Assembly: GCF_018139145.2 (NCBI RefSeq)
Contig: NC_059500.1
Coordinates: 53,872,663 to 53,936,662, forward strand
DNA: 64,000 nt
DNA from: Gymnogyps californianus
Lineage: Eukaryota; Chordata; Aves; Accipitriformes; Cathartidae
Direction of reading: 5' to 3'
Shown here: piece after piece, positions 22,810-34,886 of the stretch
Numbering within the stretch: position 1 is the first letter of the stretch
Layout: each line of letters begins with the position of its first letter
Notes under the pieces: generated by a model
What the model was told of the DNA's origin: nothing
The model's database searches: none
Seen by the model: only the letters and a program-made list of their open reading frames with translations
Translations under genes and position numbers: made by a program

Positions 22810-25800
22810 CTGAAACAAAAGTAGGATTGCATCAGAATTTACAACAACTACCTTCTCCTGCTGAGGTGGATTAGAGCTACGCTAGCCTTCAAAACCCATC
22901 GCAGCTGAAAATCAGCAAAAACAAAAACAAACACTAGGCTACCACTAGAAACAAGGAAAATCCTGATTAAAACAACCCGTGCACACACATGGAATATGAA
23001 CCACTGACCTGTGGCAATGAAGTGAAATAAAACATTTCTACAACTTCACACATGAGGCTTTCAGGATCTGCAGCTTGCAGGCAGTCTTAAATAGTCTGAC
23101 AGGGCAGCGCTTTTACAACTTCACATTGGAACTCTACCCGTGAATAATAAAAATCAATTGCACTTGGCTTCTCACATGCGGGAGAGCTTCATAAACATGC
23201 ACAAGCAGACTTTAACTGCCTGCACTAACACCTGATCAAGTTTACAAGATCACTAACCCTGATTTTGTTTGAACTCTGCTTTGCATACTTTTTTGAGGAT
23301 ACTTATTGTCTGAGTTCTTTAACCTCAAGACCAGCAGATACCTGGAACTCAGTGTGAGGTACTGGAAATCTCGGGGTGGGTAAATTAAAGTTTGCTTCAG
23401 AATGGATTAGAAATGAAGACTTACTGCTGCTAATTCTTTCACTTTGCACACGGCAGTGCCTGACATGTACAAAGTACCTTGTGTTACTGACAGTAAACCA
23501 ACAGCCCTGAAATAATGCAAAAGGAGAAAGTTCAGGTTTAGAGTATCTTCCTGTTCCAGTAACAAGCAAACTATTGTTCGTACTTTTGTATACAGATCAA
23601 CATAACTAAAAAGCAAAAAAACCAAAAACCAGGGACAACATTTATAACAAAACTAATGAGATAATAGAAAAGAAGGAAGAAGGACTTTGACTAAAGCATG
23701 CTAACATATAGTATAATCTGAAAAATTAGTGAAGGACATCCAGAAATAAGCATAAGGAAGTAAAGAAGAGAAGGAGCAATTTTAGACTTCCCCAGAGCTA
23801 GATTTACTGGAGAGGGTTTTTAATTTTACTTCCCCATTCATTTGTGGCTCAGCTTGAAACATTCTGGCTCTGATTTTCTCAGGTGCTGCATTTCTCTGAT
23901 TGCTTCCACCTTTGAGCTCTCAGTACCTCAGAAAGTCAGGCTCAAGCTTTAGCAAAGTTAGCAGCCAAAATTAGAGGACTTTTCCTGGAAATTTAGACCT
24001 TAATCTTTTGATGTCACAGCTAAAGGTGACCTTTATGTTGCTGTAAAGGTGGATATGCAAACTACAGTAAGCAGACTTATCACATGTAAATGAAAGCGAA
24101 TTACCTTTATCAGAGGACTGACTGAGTTGCCACTACTTAATGTGTGATAAATTGTAATTATTTTAGCTGTATGAGGAAGGAGCTAATAAACAATATCAGC
24201 ATGAGTATCTCCATTTCTTGGATGCAGAAACAGAGATCCTGTACTGTCCTTACAGCCAGCTTGAATTTCACTCATTATATAGCCACCACAGTGCTTCACA
24301 GTTAATACTATAAAGAAATTTACCATCGTCAATCTTCTGCTATGCTCACTTCTCCACACAGCCTACCTAGAAGCAGGTGGACATAGAGGGAAGAACTGAA
24401 CGAAGAATGGAACAGTATTTCACATCAATGTTTAGATCCCTGGATTAGCCTCGTGGGACATTTGAGGTGATCTACTCTATTTTTATAGCTCGGAGTACAT
24501 TGAGAATGGAGAGCATGTATCTTGCATAACGTAGGGGATGGGACTTTTAAAAATATACATATTACTGAGAGTAAAAGGATAGAACAAAAATAAGGGCATA
24601 CGTAATCAAAGCCCCAGCAGATAGCAATCATAATTATTAAATATCAAATAAGAGTAAATCTTGCCTGACCAGATGAATTAGTGTGAGAAGAGCATGACAC
24701 ATACCATAAATATATAGAAGAACCCCAACAGGGAAACATTTTCACTTGTGATACTGAAAGCAGAGTCATGGAATGCTTGTGGGGATCAGCAAGGATCTGT
24801 ATTAGAAGAATCAAGGATCTATCAGCAAGGATCTCTATTAGAAGCCATCCTTCTTTATTTCCATGACGTTACTAGTGGACATCAACCTGTTGCACAACCT
24901 CCGTGCAATCTACTCATGCAACTTAATCATGTGGCTCTGCCAGGCACCGTGATGCACTTCCATAAAGAAGGTCTGCACCAGCATCTGCAAGGTGATTTCT
25001 TCCAAGCTTGCAATACCAACCATTCATGCTGTTACAGAATAGCCCTCATTTTCTCCCTACCTTTTGTAAAACATATGCCATGCCCTGCTGTACAGTAGTC
25101 CTTGTACACAACTATTTTAACAAGTTCGTGCACAGCACTGTCTTTTTTTTTTCTTTAAGCAAAAGGCCATTTCTAAAGCATATTCATCATCTGTCTGTTA
25201 CAACTTCATAGGGCTATAACACAGGAACACTGCACCGTCAAAATCAGCACTTAGTGGTTCTGGCAGCAAAGTCAGGAATTGAAATCCACATCTGAGAACA
25301 TGAGGAAGTCGCATGACATTTCAACAACAATTCGGATCCTGTCAGTAAATGAATTTCCCAGACCAACCTGCAGAAGAAAAAGCAAGTTTTCACACAGTGC
25401 TGTGTGATTATGAAAATGAAGCTGAATAAACCTTTGAGGGTTGAGGTGATGAAAACCATAGCATCAGACATCTGAAAACCATCATGGCTTTTTATGAGTT
25501 GTAATAGTTCCAATGAGGATGTAGGGACTAAGACTAAAAATTTGAATGGGAACAATGAAAAAAAAGGCATGACAATATGAATGGAAAAAGGGAGGAATAT
25601 AATCTTCTCTTTTTATACAGCTTTTTTATTTTACTGAAAGTACTAAGTTGAAACTCATACTTGACTGTCTTTGTCCCAAAAGGAACATTCTGATAAGTTT
25701 TCTTAGTGAATGCTGAGTAAAATCCAGAGAGCAATGATAATAAATTGCTAAAATTTCCCCAAAGGTCAAAATGACACTATGTATAGTTTTCCTCCTTTTG

Positions 25801-26640
25801 ATTCAGTTGATCATGTCTGTGATTTTAGTCCTGGCCCCAGCTCACATACCCACAGGGATTATAACACTCATCTCCAAAAAAAAGTAATTTTTGGCCAATG
25901 GAATGCACCAGTTCACATAAAATCTCAAGTGGTTGCCCAAAATTCTCCTGGTAAGGAGTGAGAAAGGTATTTCTTGTTCCCTCAGAAAATTTAAACTTGG
26001 CATTCCTATTTCAAACTGCACAAGCTGTATGCTCCAGGCCACAATATTGTTTTCAACATATTATTCAATTTCCAACATAAAGTATAGACTTCATTCAATT
26101 CTACAGACAGAAGTGAAGAGGTGCTTGTCCTAACAGAGCTGTATGTTATAAGGATGCTCTCAGGAGGTAAAAGTGGTGGCAAAAAGGGAACATCAAGCTC
26201 TGCTACATGCTTAAACCATGGAGTTCTTGAGCAAAAGCTGGGATACTTGTTTTAAGTAGCTGTGCTTTATATAGATCTCTTTGGCATGTGTTTATTGTTA
26301 TGGCTACTGGATCTTATTTTTGGGGAACACTCAGGTTGTGAACCACAGTGAATTGATGAGGGAGGTTGGCACCAATCTGGTCAGAAGTGTTAGGACTGAT
26401 TTGACCTCAGTTAGTGACAACTCCTACAACGCTGACAATATTGAAGAGTTTGCAAGAAGCTTTGTAAGCAAAGGAACGTGGAAATCACAGAATATTTTGC
26501 AATCTGCTCCTTAGTAATGAAGATTGAAGCCCACATCTGAATAATGTGAACTGTGAATTCAATTCTATTCCTTTCATCCATGTACCTGAAAGATCATAGT
26601 GCTCTTCTTAAATAAAAGGAGCATCTTAGTGTAAGACCTT
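22810..26640. other. Upstream region of PDCD1LG2
   Basis: This should hold the non-coding leader exon and promoter of PDCD1LG2, but no CpG island is present and I could not place the first exon. A near-IRF motif, TGAAAGCGAATT, occurs near 24.1 kb. A 36-base local duplication lies at 24.8 kb. Confidence 0.45.
24785..24844. repeat. Two-copy tandem duplication, 36-base period
   Basis: ATCAGCAAGGATCT-G/C-TATTAGAAG occurs at 24785-24808 and again at 24821-24844 with a single difference. This is a recent local duplication. Confidence 0.8.
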
Positions 26641-26684
26641 AGTACAAGACCCTCTGGCACCACCTTTGGTTGGTAGCCTTGCTA

Positions 26685-26778
26685 TGGTTGTCCCTGCTCA
26701 TTGCAGGGGGGTTGGACTCGATGACCTTTAAAGGTTCCTTGCAACCCAAACCATTCTGTGATTCTGTGATCCTATGAT
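26685..26778 (+). mobile_element. CR1 LINE 3' end
   Basis: It contains GGGGTTGGACTCGATGACC, then AGGTTCCTTGCAACCCAAAC and the terminal ATTCTGTG octamer repeats, the diagnostic 3' terminus of avian CR1 elements. It is 5'-truncated. Confidence 0.9.
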
Positions 26779-28409
26779 TGCTGCCAACACAAGGATAACA
26801 AAGGATCATGTGCCAGATGAATCTTCTTTATGCTGTCCACTAAATGAACACAACCAGAGGCACAGTCACTGATTCAGGGACCTTTGGTCTAACAAATCAT
26901 GGATAACCCTTTCCTGGAAACATTGTTTCAGCTATTAGAATATTTGTATTCCAGCAAATGGACGATTAAGAACAGTAAACACATTTAGCATTTATATAAT
27001 TACACTTAGCAGCAGTAAGCAAGGAGAATTTTGTAGACCAAGAGCATATCTTCCACTAGAATAATCAGAACTGTTGGAAAATCTAAACAAGCTTCCAAGC
27101 ACACTGGCTCTTCTCCAGGTTTAAAGCAGAAGTCAAACATACATCAAAGTTCACAATAATTGCTCAGACTTCAGTCTGAAAGATTAAAGGACTAAAGGAC
27201 TAAGGAAAGGGTACTTGGTCCTTTTAAAGTTAAGTAGGTATTGTAGACAGACCCTTGTTTGTATTGTGTTTCCCTGCAGACCAAGTTAGCACATTGACAG
27301 CACTTATGATGTGATCATGCTCAGTTTTAGCAGGTATAACACAGGTGTTCTTACAAAGTTCCTGGAAGAAAGTGGGGACATTGCACTCCACAGCTGGGAG
27401 GAGGACGGTAACATCACCAGGCTGGCCAGGTGGCCTGTGTCCACCTCCACATGAACTGTCAAGTTCACTTTAGCAAACAAGGTATTGCAAGTGATCTGAA
27501 AGACTGGTGAGAAATCCTGAGCTGATAGAGTTTGTTATAGATTTGAAAGAGCAATCTTGCAATTCATTTGTTCATTCCTACATTCCACATTTTTGCTCTG
27601 CTGCTGACATACTCTATAACATTACAGAGATCAGCTCAGATCGCTCTTTTCCTATTCCCTCTCCTTCTACAGCCTTTGTATTTTTGTACTGCAAAGGTAG
27701 TGCCTGCACAAAGCATAATGCAGTGCCCTCTGAAAATATCCCAGAAAGACAAACTCATCTGAATACCGGAAGCAATCAAGCTGTGTTAACATGGCATCCT
27801 ACTTGGCTCTGTTTGGGCGAAAGAAAGCATCAGAGCAATACTAGGCTAGTGTGACTGTACTGCTTCTCATGCCTAAGCTAGTTTGTTTTGGGGTAATTCA
27901 GATCTTCCTGCATGAAACTGAGTTTCATGCTCATTTTGTTGGAAAACAGACTATCTTCTCATACACATATGTACACAGCAAAAGATTGAGGGGTCCCAGT
28001 CACTGTTTGCTTTCTTTGTCTTTTTCTGTTACTGAATCTTGTTTGTCTTCTGTGGACCTTGAGGTTTCAAAAGCTTCCTTCCAACACTCTAATGTGTGCA
28101 AAAAGACACAATCTTTTCAACCTCCTCAAGAAACGACTAAACTGATTTTCCTTTCAGTGAAGGACCCAGATTAAAAAAACAAAAAAGTTAAAAAAAAAGG
28201 TTTAAAAATCCTAGGTCAGAAAATAAACAACAAAAAAAGCAGAATTAGATCCTCATACAAACTACATCTGTTCTATATCTCACCATCAGAAAGAAGGCAC
28301 TTTGTTTCCATTTCAGGGATTTCATAAAAAAACTAGCAATGCATATTAACATTTGTTCAAAGTCTGTTTCTCAGGCCTGTCTCAGTATGTGCTGTGGACA
28401 TAGTCTTCT

Positions 28410-28745
28410 GCCCTCTTTCTCTCTAACCCACCTCACCCACACGCCCTCTCACCTGCTGTTCCTTCTCTGCTGTTGCACCCTTATTGCAGTTCCTTGTTGT
28501 CCACCTCACTATACAGTCAATCTACTGTTGGGTCCACTGCTTTATATCTGATGTTCACATCACCTGTGACAGCCTATTTGCATAATTTCAGTCTGCTCTC
28601 CTCCTCACTTTGGCTTTCAGGTGAAGAGATACCATTTCTCACTTCCTTCTTTGCTCACCCTTGCTGTGAATTTTCACTTTCCCTGCATTGTTTAACTGTC
28701 ACTTGTTGTATCTTTTTCACTGTCACTTTTTTTGTTCAATGTCAA
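28410..28745 (+). repeat. Pyrimidine-rich stretch
   Basis: Roughly 330 bases strongly biased to C and T on the plus strand, with many CTCC, TTCT and CACC words. The bias opens overlapping plus-strand frames that are not evidence of coding. Confidence 0.5.
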
Positions 28746-30127
28746 ATACAATAATTCTAATACAACCTCACATAAATATTTTTTTTTGCCATAGATGTTA
28801 GGATAAGACTGGGTTGAAATTTCGTTACAGAAAATGTCATTACATTTGAAATGCAGCTGTGTATTCTGGAGAACACACACCTTTCAGCTCTTAGCAGCAG
28901 CACTGAACAATACAGGCTAACACTTTGACATGATACACTGCAAATTTTCTTTCATATCTCCAGCTTCTACAGAAAGAAAGACTCTTCAGGGAAGCACAAG
29001 AAATTCTCCTCTTCCTAGCCTGTGCTCCTCCTGGGAATGCAGAAGGTAAAAGACCCCAGACTTGCTGTACAATCAAAACAACCTACCATCTGCAGGTAGG
29101 GGTTTAATAATAACCAAAAGAAAGTAAGCAGGAACATATAGATACAAATATATACAGATTTTTTTCTCCATACAACTCTTCCCTGAAATTTAGAATGAAA
29201 GATTTACAAGCAGCAACATCCCAATGCATAAGCCAAAGAGGCTCGCTAGCACCACTCTTCTGCCTTCGCCTATGACAGAAGATTCAGATGCAAGACAGAT
29301 TCAGCTTCCAAAACTCTTTATTCCCCAGGGTTTGAAGTTATATGGACCTGTGTTTTAGGATCTGGGACTTATCAATCTCTGGTTCAGAATCAGAGTCCAC
29401 TCCCTACAAATAATTTGAAAATAAACTTAATTTAAGCAAATCTTAAGAATATAGGAAAAATATCTGCAATGCATCAGTCAGAAATACAGTAAATATCGAT
29501 TTGCATTTTAGCAGCATTATACTCACATCAGATCTTTATGTAGTCATTGGAAGAATCAGCTTCATATAACAGCTAAGATTTTCCAAGTTTTACAAAGTAG
29601 CTCTATCCTATTTGCATGACAGCAGAAACTATCCAACTCTCATGATCAGTTTAAAACATGCACTGATAGCACAGCTTGTAGGCTGATCTTATTCAGGCTT
29701 TATGTCACAAAACAACTGACTGTGTTAAAAGGGAATCACCAAGTTTCTTAGGAATTTGTGAGCAGTTCCAGTTTCGTTTTGATGTTTCATGCCAAATGTA
29801 CTCTGAATTCAGTGCTCTGCATTGCTGAGAACATGCATCCAAACAAGTTTATTCAAAGCATTCTGTAAAATTTATATACTCAAATTCTGCTTTTACTTAC
29901 ACCAATAATTTTTTGTTGGATTTATACCCATTTAGAGCAGTATACAGCCTTGGCATCTGAACTTGCATTTACTAGCACTGTTCTGCATTCATGAAACTAT
30001 CAAGTTACATTTTCTTAATTTTCATCAGATCAATTTTACAAGAATTTCTCAAGAGATTACCTAACATTTGCGGAACGCATTTCCTGTTGATTTTCATCTA
30101 TATCCGTGTTATTAAAAAAAAAAAAAA

Positions 30128-30300
30128 AGAGGGTAGTCAAACACAGCCCAGCAAGGCTGTGAATCTCCATCCTTGCAAATATACCAAACTTGACAGGACA
30201 AAGCCTGGGCAATCGGATTTAAGTTGGCCCTGCTTTGAGTGGAAGATTGGACTTGGTGACTGCCAGAGCTCCTTTCCAACATAAAGTATTCCATTCTATT
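30128..30300 (+). mobile_element. CR1 LINE 3' end
   Basis: The words CTTGACAGGACAAAGCCTGG, AAGTTGGCCCTGCTTTGAG, GATTGGACTTGGTGACTGCC and CTCCTTTCCAAC follow the order of the CR1 3' region. The end is near the ATTCCATTCTATT stretch. Confidence 0.85.
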
Positions 30301-31864
30301 AAACAACCTTATAAATGGATGCCTCTGTGCATTTTACTGTTACTAGGTACTATTTAAGTCCATACTGCAGTTCATCACTCTATCTTTTAATTTATGACTA
30401 CATCATGAGTGGAAAACATAAAGCAAGGATACAGTGGTCTCTTCCCAGGTTTCTCAGATACATTGGTGGTACAGGTGGGCTACACATACTCTTTTGTCTC
30501 CAGTTAGTTCCTCGTCACTAATGGTTGTGGCTTTAGTCCTGTGAATGCTGGCTGGTTTGGGACGATGCATGATGTTTGCCTGCCTCACAGTTCCAGTCTG
30601 ACTCAGACTGTGAAATCATGTCTCCTGCTGCCTAGTGCAGAGCAATCCATCTCAATGAAACCACTGTTATACTACCTTTTTTTTCCTCCGTAAACTTATC
30701 CTATGTAGCCCTATCACATAAAGTAATTCCTGGGTAACCTGACCTTTTTCCAGAAAAACTCCAGTGGTCTCTTTGGCAGCTGTCGGAAGTCAATGGTTTG
30801 GATGACTGGACACTTGAAGGAGAGAGAGAAGTCCATAGGGCCAGAGCTGAGCTTGATCTATGATTTACAATTAAAATCAAGTTTGCCTGATGTCTTAACA
30901 CTTTCAGTAAAAGCAAAGGGGAAAAGATGGCAGCAAACTGACGTCTGTCCTCTTTTTGTAAGTATGTGAGAGTGGGGGAATTGAATCTTCCTAAGGCACT
31001 TCTTCCTGACTGATGCTTATGCCTACTGTTTTTCTTAACTCCATCTTCACCTTCCACCTGCCACCAGCTCTCACAGGCCTTGTTTGCTTTGTGGCCTTCC
31101 ACACTAAGACAAATAGCCTATTTAGGGAGAAGTATTTATGCAAACACACCTTGCAATTAACAACATTTTTTAAAGGATTTATTAATGGTAAAATGAAGGC
31201 AGAAAAATATGAATGATGTGCAAGTCGTGCAGAGCCCATAGGCATTTTGAGGTGGGAAAGGCAGGAGATGATAACCCTCTGCCAGAGACCTTGTAAAAGA
31301 CAGATGGCCCAGATGGAGTCATGGTGATTCCCAGCAAATGTCTTTGCAGAATTCCAGTGTCCTACCAAGGGAGACTCTCTACCCGCATAAAGTCCTCAGG
31401 GAAGCCTTGTTTTGTTGATTGCTATGTTCCTTCTCTTCTGATTAGCCCTTTGCTTGCCTATCCCATCCACAACTTCCTCACTTGTTTGTTGAGGAATTGC
31501 TACCTCCCCTGCATCTATGTGTCTAGTTTCCCTGCAGGTATTGAGACTTCCTCTGGAAGGAAAACAAAAGTGTTCCTTGTTCTCTTCCCACCTGACAGAA
31601 AAGGTGCCCCAAAGTTACTTCACAGTCACCATCACCATCTTCTACTCATTCTGAGCCAGCTCTGGCTACAATAGGTTTTCTTCATGTGTTCCTGTTTTGG
31701 GACAGGGAGACAGAAAGCTCAGTGCAATTGCCCAAGAGTCAGTGACCTGCCTTGGGCATCTCATGAACCCAGCAGTACCTGGCAGGGACTTGGCTGGGAC
31801 AATCACTTAGATTGCAGGACCAGAGAAATATGGAGAGGGAGACAGGGAATAGGGGGGAAGATGC

Positions 31865-31924
31865 TGCAAAACCAGAAATCCCACTGTTAACATCTGCAAA
31901 AGCAGAAATTCCATGATTAACATC
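31865..31924. repeat. Two-copy tandem duplication, 30-base period
   Basis: TGCAAAACCAGAAATCCC...TTAACATC is directly followed by TGCAAAAGCAGAAATTCC...TTAACATC, two adjoining 30-base units differing at a few positions. Confidence 0.8.
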
Positions 31925-33844
31925 TCTGCCATTTTGCTCGTTAGCCCATGCTTGGATGATGCACCACTGTTACATGTCACTCAAGGACATTAAAGTTACT
32001 TTTTTGGCCAAAAGGGAAAAGGGACACACATCCTGCACACTGCTCCATGAAAAGCCCTGCAGGTCAACAGCAATGGTTCTATTTTTCTTATTATTAGTTA
32101 TTCTTTAATGTAATTGTTATTAGAAATAGCATTCATATTCTACAAAATTAAATGCCACATCATAAAACAGGCCATCAGACTGGTTCATAATTACATTTTT
32201 CAAAGGAATGAGTCCTGAATTCAAATAAGCCAGTTTAGATTGTGCACATGAACCAGGCTTTTCTGAGCACTTTTGGGCATCTAACAATGCTTGGCCATTA
32301 GGAAGCAAAATGCAGCTTACTGAAGCTGTGTCTGCTCTAGCTTCCTGCTGGATTTCATTTTCCAGATATCCAAAAACACTGAAGTAGCATGCAAAAATTG
32401 TTAACTGAAGGAAAAAATATTATTACAAATATGGTGTTTAACTACATTTTTTATGTTAGGATAGGAAAGATTTCCTCTTACCTAGTTCTCATGACCTAAG
32501 TGTGTCATATTTTCAGTTAGGTGTGTATTCTCCCTCTGTCATGAGTGGAAAGTTATTGTGCCGAAACAACTCATGGCATTGGAGGATGAGCATGTGGGCC
32601 TGTCTCCCTATATTCATAAAAAAGAAGCTGAGAGACTTAGCTTATCCTAAAAGCCTAATTTGTAAAATTACTAAAATTAGATTAGACAAGTACTGGTTTG
32701 GATGTCAGAGAAATATGAAGTAGAGCTTATTTAGAAAGGACAGGTCTTTTCACATCATCTGTTATCCACTACACATTCTGCTTTTCTAATGAAGTAGCAA
32801 AATTTCAAGCTTCCTGTCAACCACTCAGGAATTCAAGCACTGGCACTGTGGATGGTAGGGTTCAGCTACAGAATTTAAAAACATATTTATATCCCCTCAT
32901 TTCATTATCTTACTCATCTGATACACAGCACTGTCAGCAGTAACTTACCTTTTCTCCTGCTGGGAAAAGACAAATGTAACAGTTCCTGCTGTTCGGTGGA
33001 GCTTGATAAAGACATCAACTTCAGTTCCATGATACTAAGCATGCACTAATAGCACTGCCTTACAAAGGCTGAGAATAACTAAAAGGAGTAGACTTTTCAC
33101 TTCTACTTTAATATGCAAACAGCTGTTGCAGTCTCAAAGAGGAAGTAGAAAATGAAGAGGTTGTCTGGAAGGGGAATTATTTATGTGGTGATATGAAACT
33201 ACATTTGTGTGTTGAGGACAGTCAGTGCTTTTTCTACAAATGGTCCTAATATTTCCAAAGCCATTCTTGCATTCTGGGAATAATTAAAAATTGGCCATCG
33301 CCTTCAGTGGCACCCAGACTGTGGCCTCAAAAAGCATGTTGGGAAGCAGGAGGGGATGTTCAAATTCACTTAGCATCCTTGAAGAATCAAACAGCAAGAA
33401 TTAGTATCAGAATATGCAAGCTCTGCAACGAATTAGGGAAATCACTTTATAGTAACTATTTTACTTAACTGACGTCTACCAACTCCATTATGGTTATGAG
33501 ACGCATTTCTCTATGCTACGATACAGGGCAGCTTGCTGAGAAGTATTAAACACAACTTTACATTAGCTAGATCGAATATTGCCAGCCGTGAAGCCCTGGG
33601 CCAAGGGCCGCATTCACATTCTTAGGACTGCACAACAGACTCATTTATTTTGAACTGAAACATAAAACCTGAGTCCAATGAGATTCCAGCTCTCCACTGT
33701 CTCTTCTTTGTGGGAGCCATTAGAGGGATGACATGGGTGTAGACACTATTCTACACTCAAATCTTAAGATACTTGATTTTCCCAGAAAAAGCACAAGTTG
33801 TGCTAACACTACTTACTGACAAGTCAAAGAGAGCAGGAAAAAAA

Positions 33845-34863
33845 CACAAGAAAAACAAAACTTATTTTATTAAAAAAATATAATTGTGAATAGCATTGTA
33901 ATAAATAATTTTCATCTGTGTATGACCCCCAAAAAAGCTATACACCTAGCAAAATGTAACAAAGCAATAGCTTAAGAAATGGAATCCAGGAGCACGTTCC
34001 CTCAGCATTTCTTAACTAATCACATGAGCATGTATTTCATGTCCTAGAAGTGAGAAGGTTCTCTTTCTTCTATTCTCAAGATGAACAAAAAGGCAGTCCA
34101 AATCAAGAGCTGTTCTTCCTGAATGTCCGAAGAGTTGCATTATCCCCAAATGGTAAATCAGAAGAGTAATGAGCAGTAACCAAGTAGTGCCAGCTATATC
34201 ACAAGGAAATTAAATCCCCAAAACACTTTTCAGAGATCAAGAAGCCTAGTATTATCTAATCATTTCCAAACTATAGTTGCCAAGAGGGTTACAGCATCTA
34301 TTTCAGGCTTAACTGTATGTGGTATTTTAAGATCTACAGTAAGGACAGAAAATGCCCTGTCTGTATGGCATGTTGTCTTGTTGCACCCTTATCTTTTATG
34401 AGGATCAAAGTATTGAAAAAATTCTTCAAAAGCTGCAAAACAAAATCTCTGCAGGGAACCAAGACCTCAGGTCAGGGTGGGGGAAGGAAAGCCCAGAAGA
34501 TGGCCTATACAAGAACTAGCTATGAAATTCATGATGGTCATAGACCTAAAGTGCTTCACCTTAGAGAAATTTTTAATGAAATGTGTCTTTGAAAGTGCAT
34601 AAACTTGAGAAAGCAGAAACTTGGATATTTAAATGAATACTTCCATACCTAGTCACATAGACAGAAGCCCGAATCCAAGGACTTTTTATGTTATAATAAT
34701 TCTACTAACTTCATTGCAGTTTTTCCTGAGTTACGACGATATGGGAGAAGATTGCCATCACAGAATAAAAACAAAACATTAATATCCCCCTTAATAGACA
34801 GAACACAGAACATCTGAGCTGTCAAACTTTCATCGCAGAGGAAAAAAGCTTCCCCTGCTTTCT
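33845..34863 (-). other. CD274: Proposed 3' UTR of CD274
   Basis: Runs from the TAG at 34864-34866 to a minus-strand AATAAA at 33866-33871. The extent is inferred from the first strong signal; another hexamer at 33644-33649 could extend it. Confidence 0.5.
33866..33871 (-). terminator. CD274: Poly-A signal AATAAA, CD274
   Basis: A canonical hexamer within AATAAAATAAG on the minus strand, about 1 kb beyond the CD274 stop. Assigned by position. Confidence 0.45.
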
Positions 34864-34886
34864 CTAGGTCTTCTCAATTTGCATAT
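34864..34886 (-). CDS. CD274: CD274 last coding exon
   Basis: The strong acceptor AATTCTTCCTTTTACAG leads into 23 coding bases giving YMQIEKT and TAG. A seven-residue ending on its own exon is also the human arrangement. Confidence 0.8.

Larger units (their letters stand above)
26780..33844. other. Intergenic between PDCD1LG2 and CD274
   Basis: Contains CR1 pieces, a pyrimidine-rich stretch and a short tandem duplication. The open frames, up to about 133 codons, have no recognisable domain and overlap on opposite strands. Confidence 0.5.

Noticed and set aside
26281..26514. 77-codon plus-strand frame with natural-looking composition
   Set aside because: No recognisable family and no splice or transcript signals. 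Kept as intergenic.
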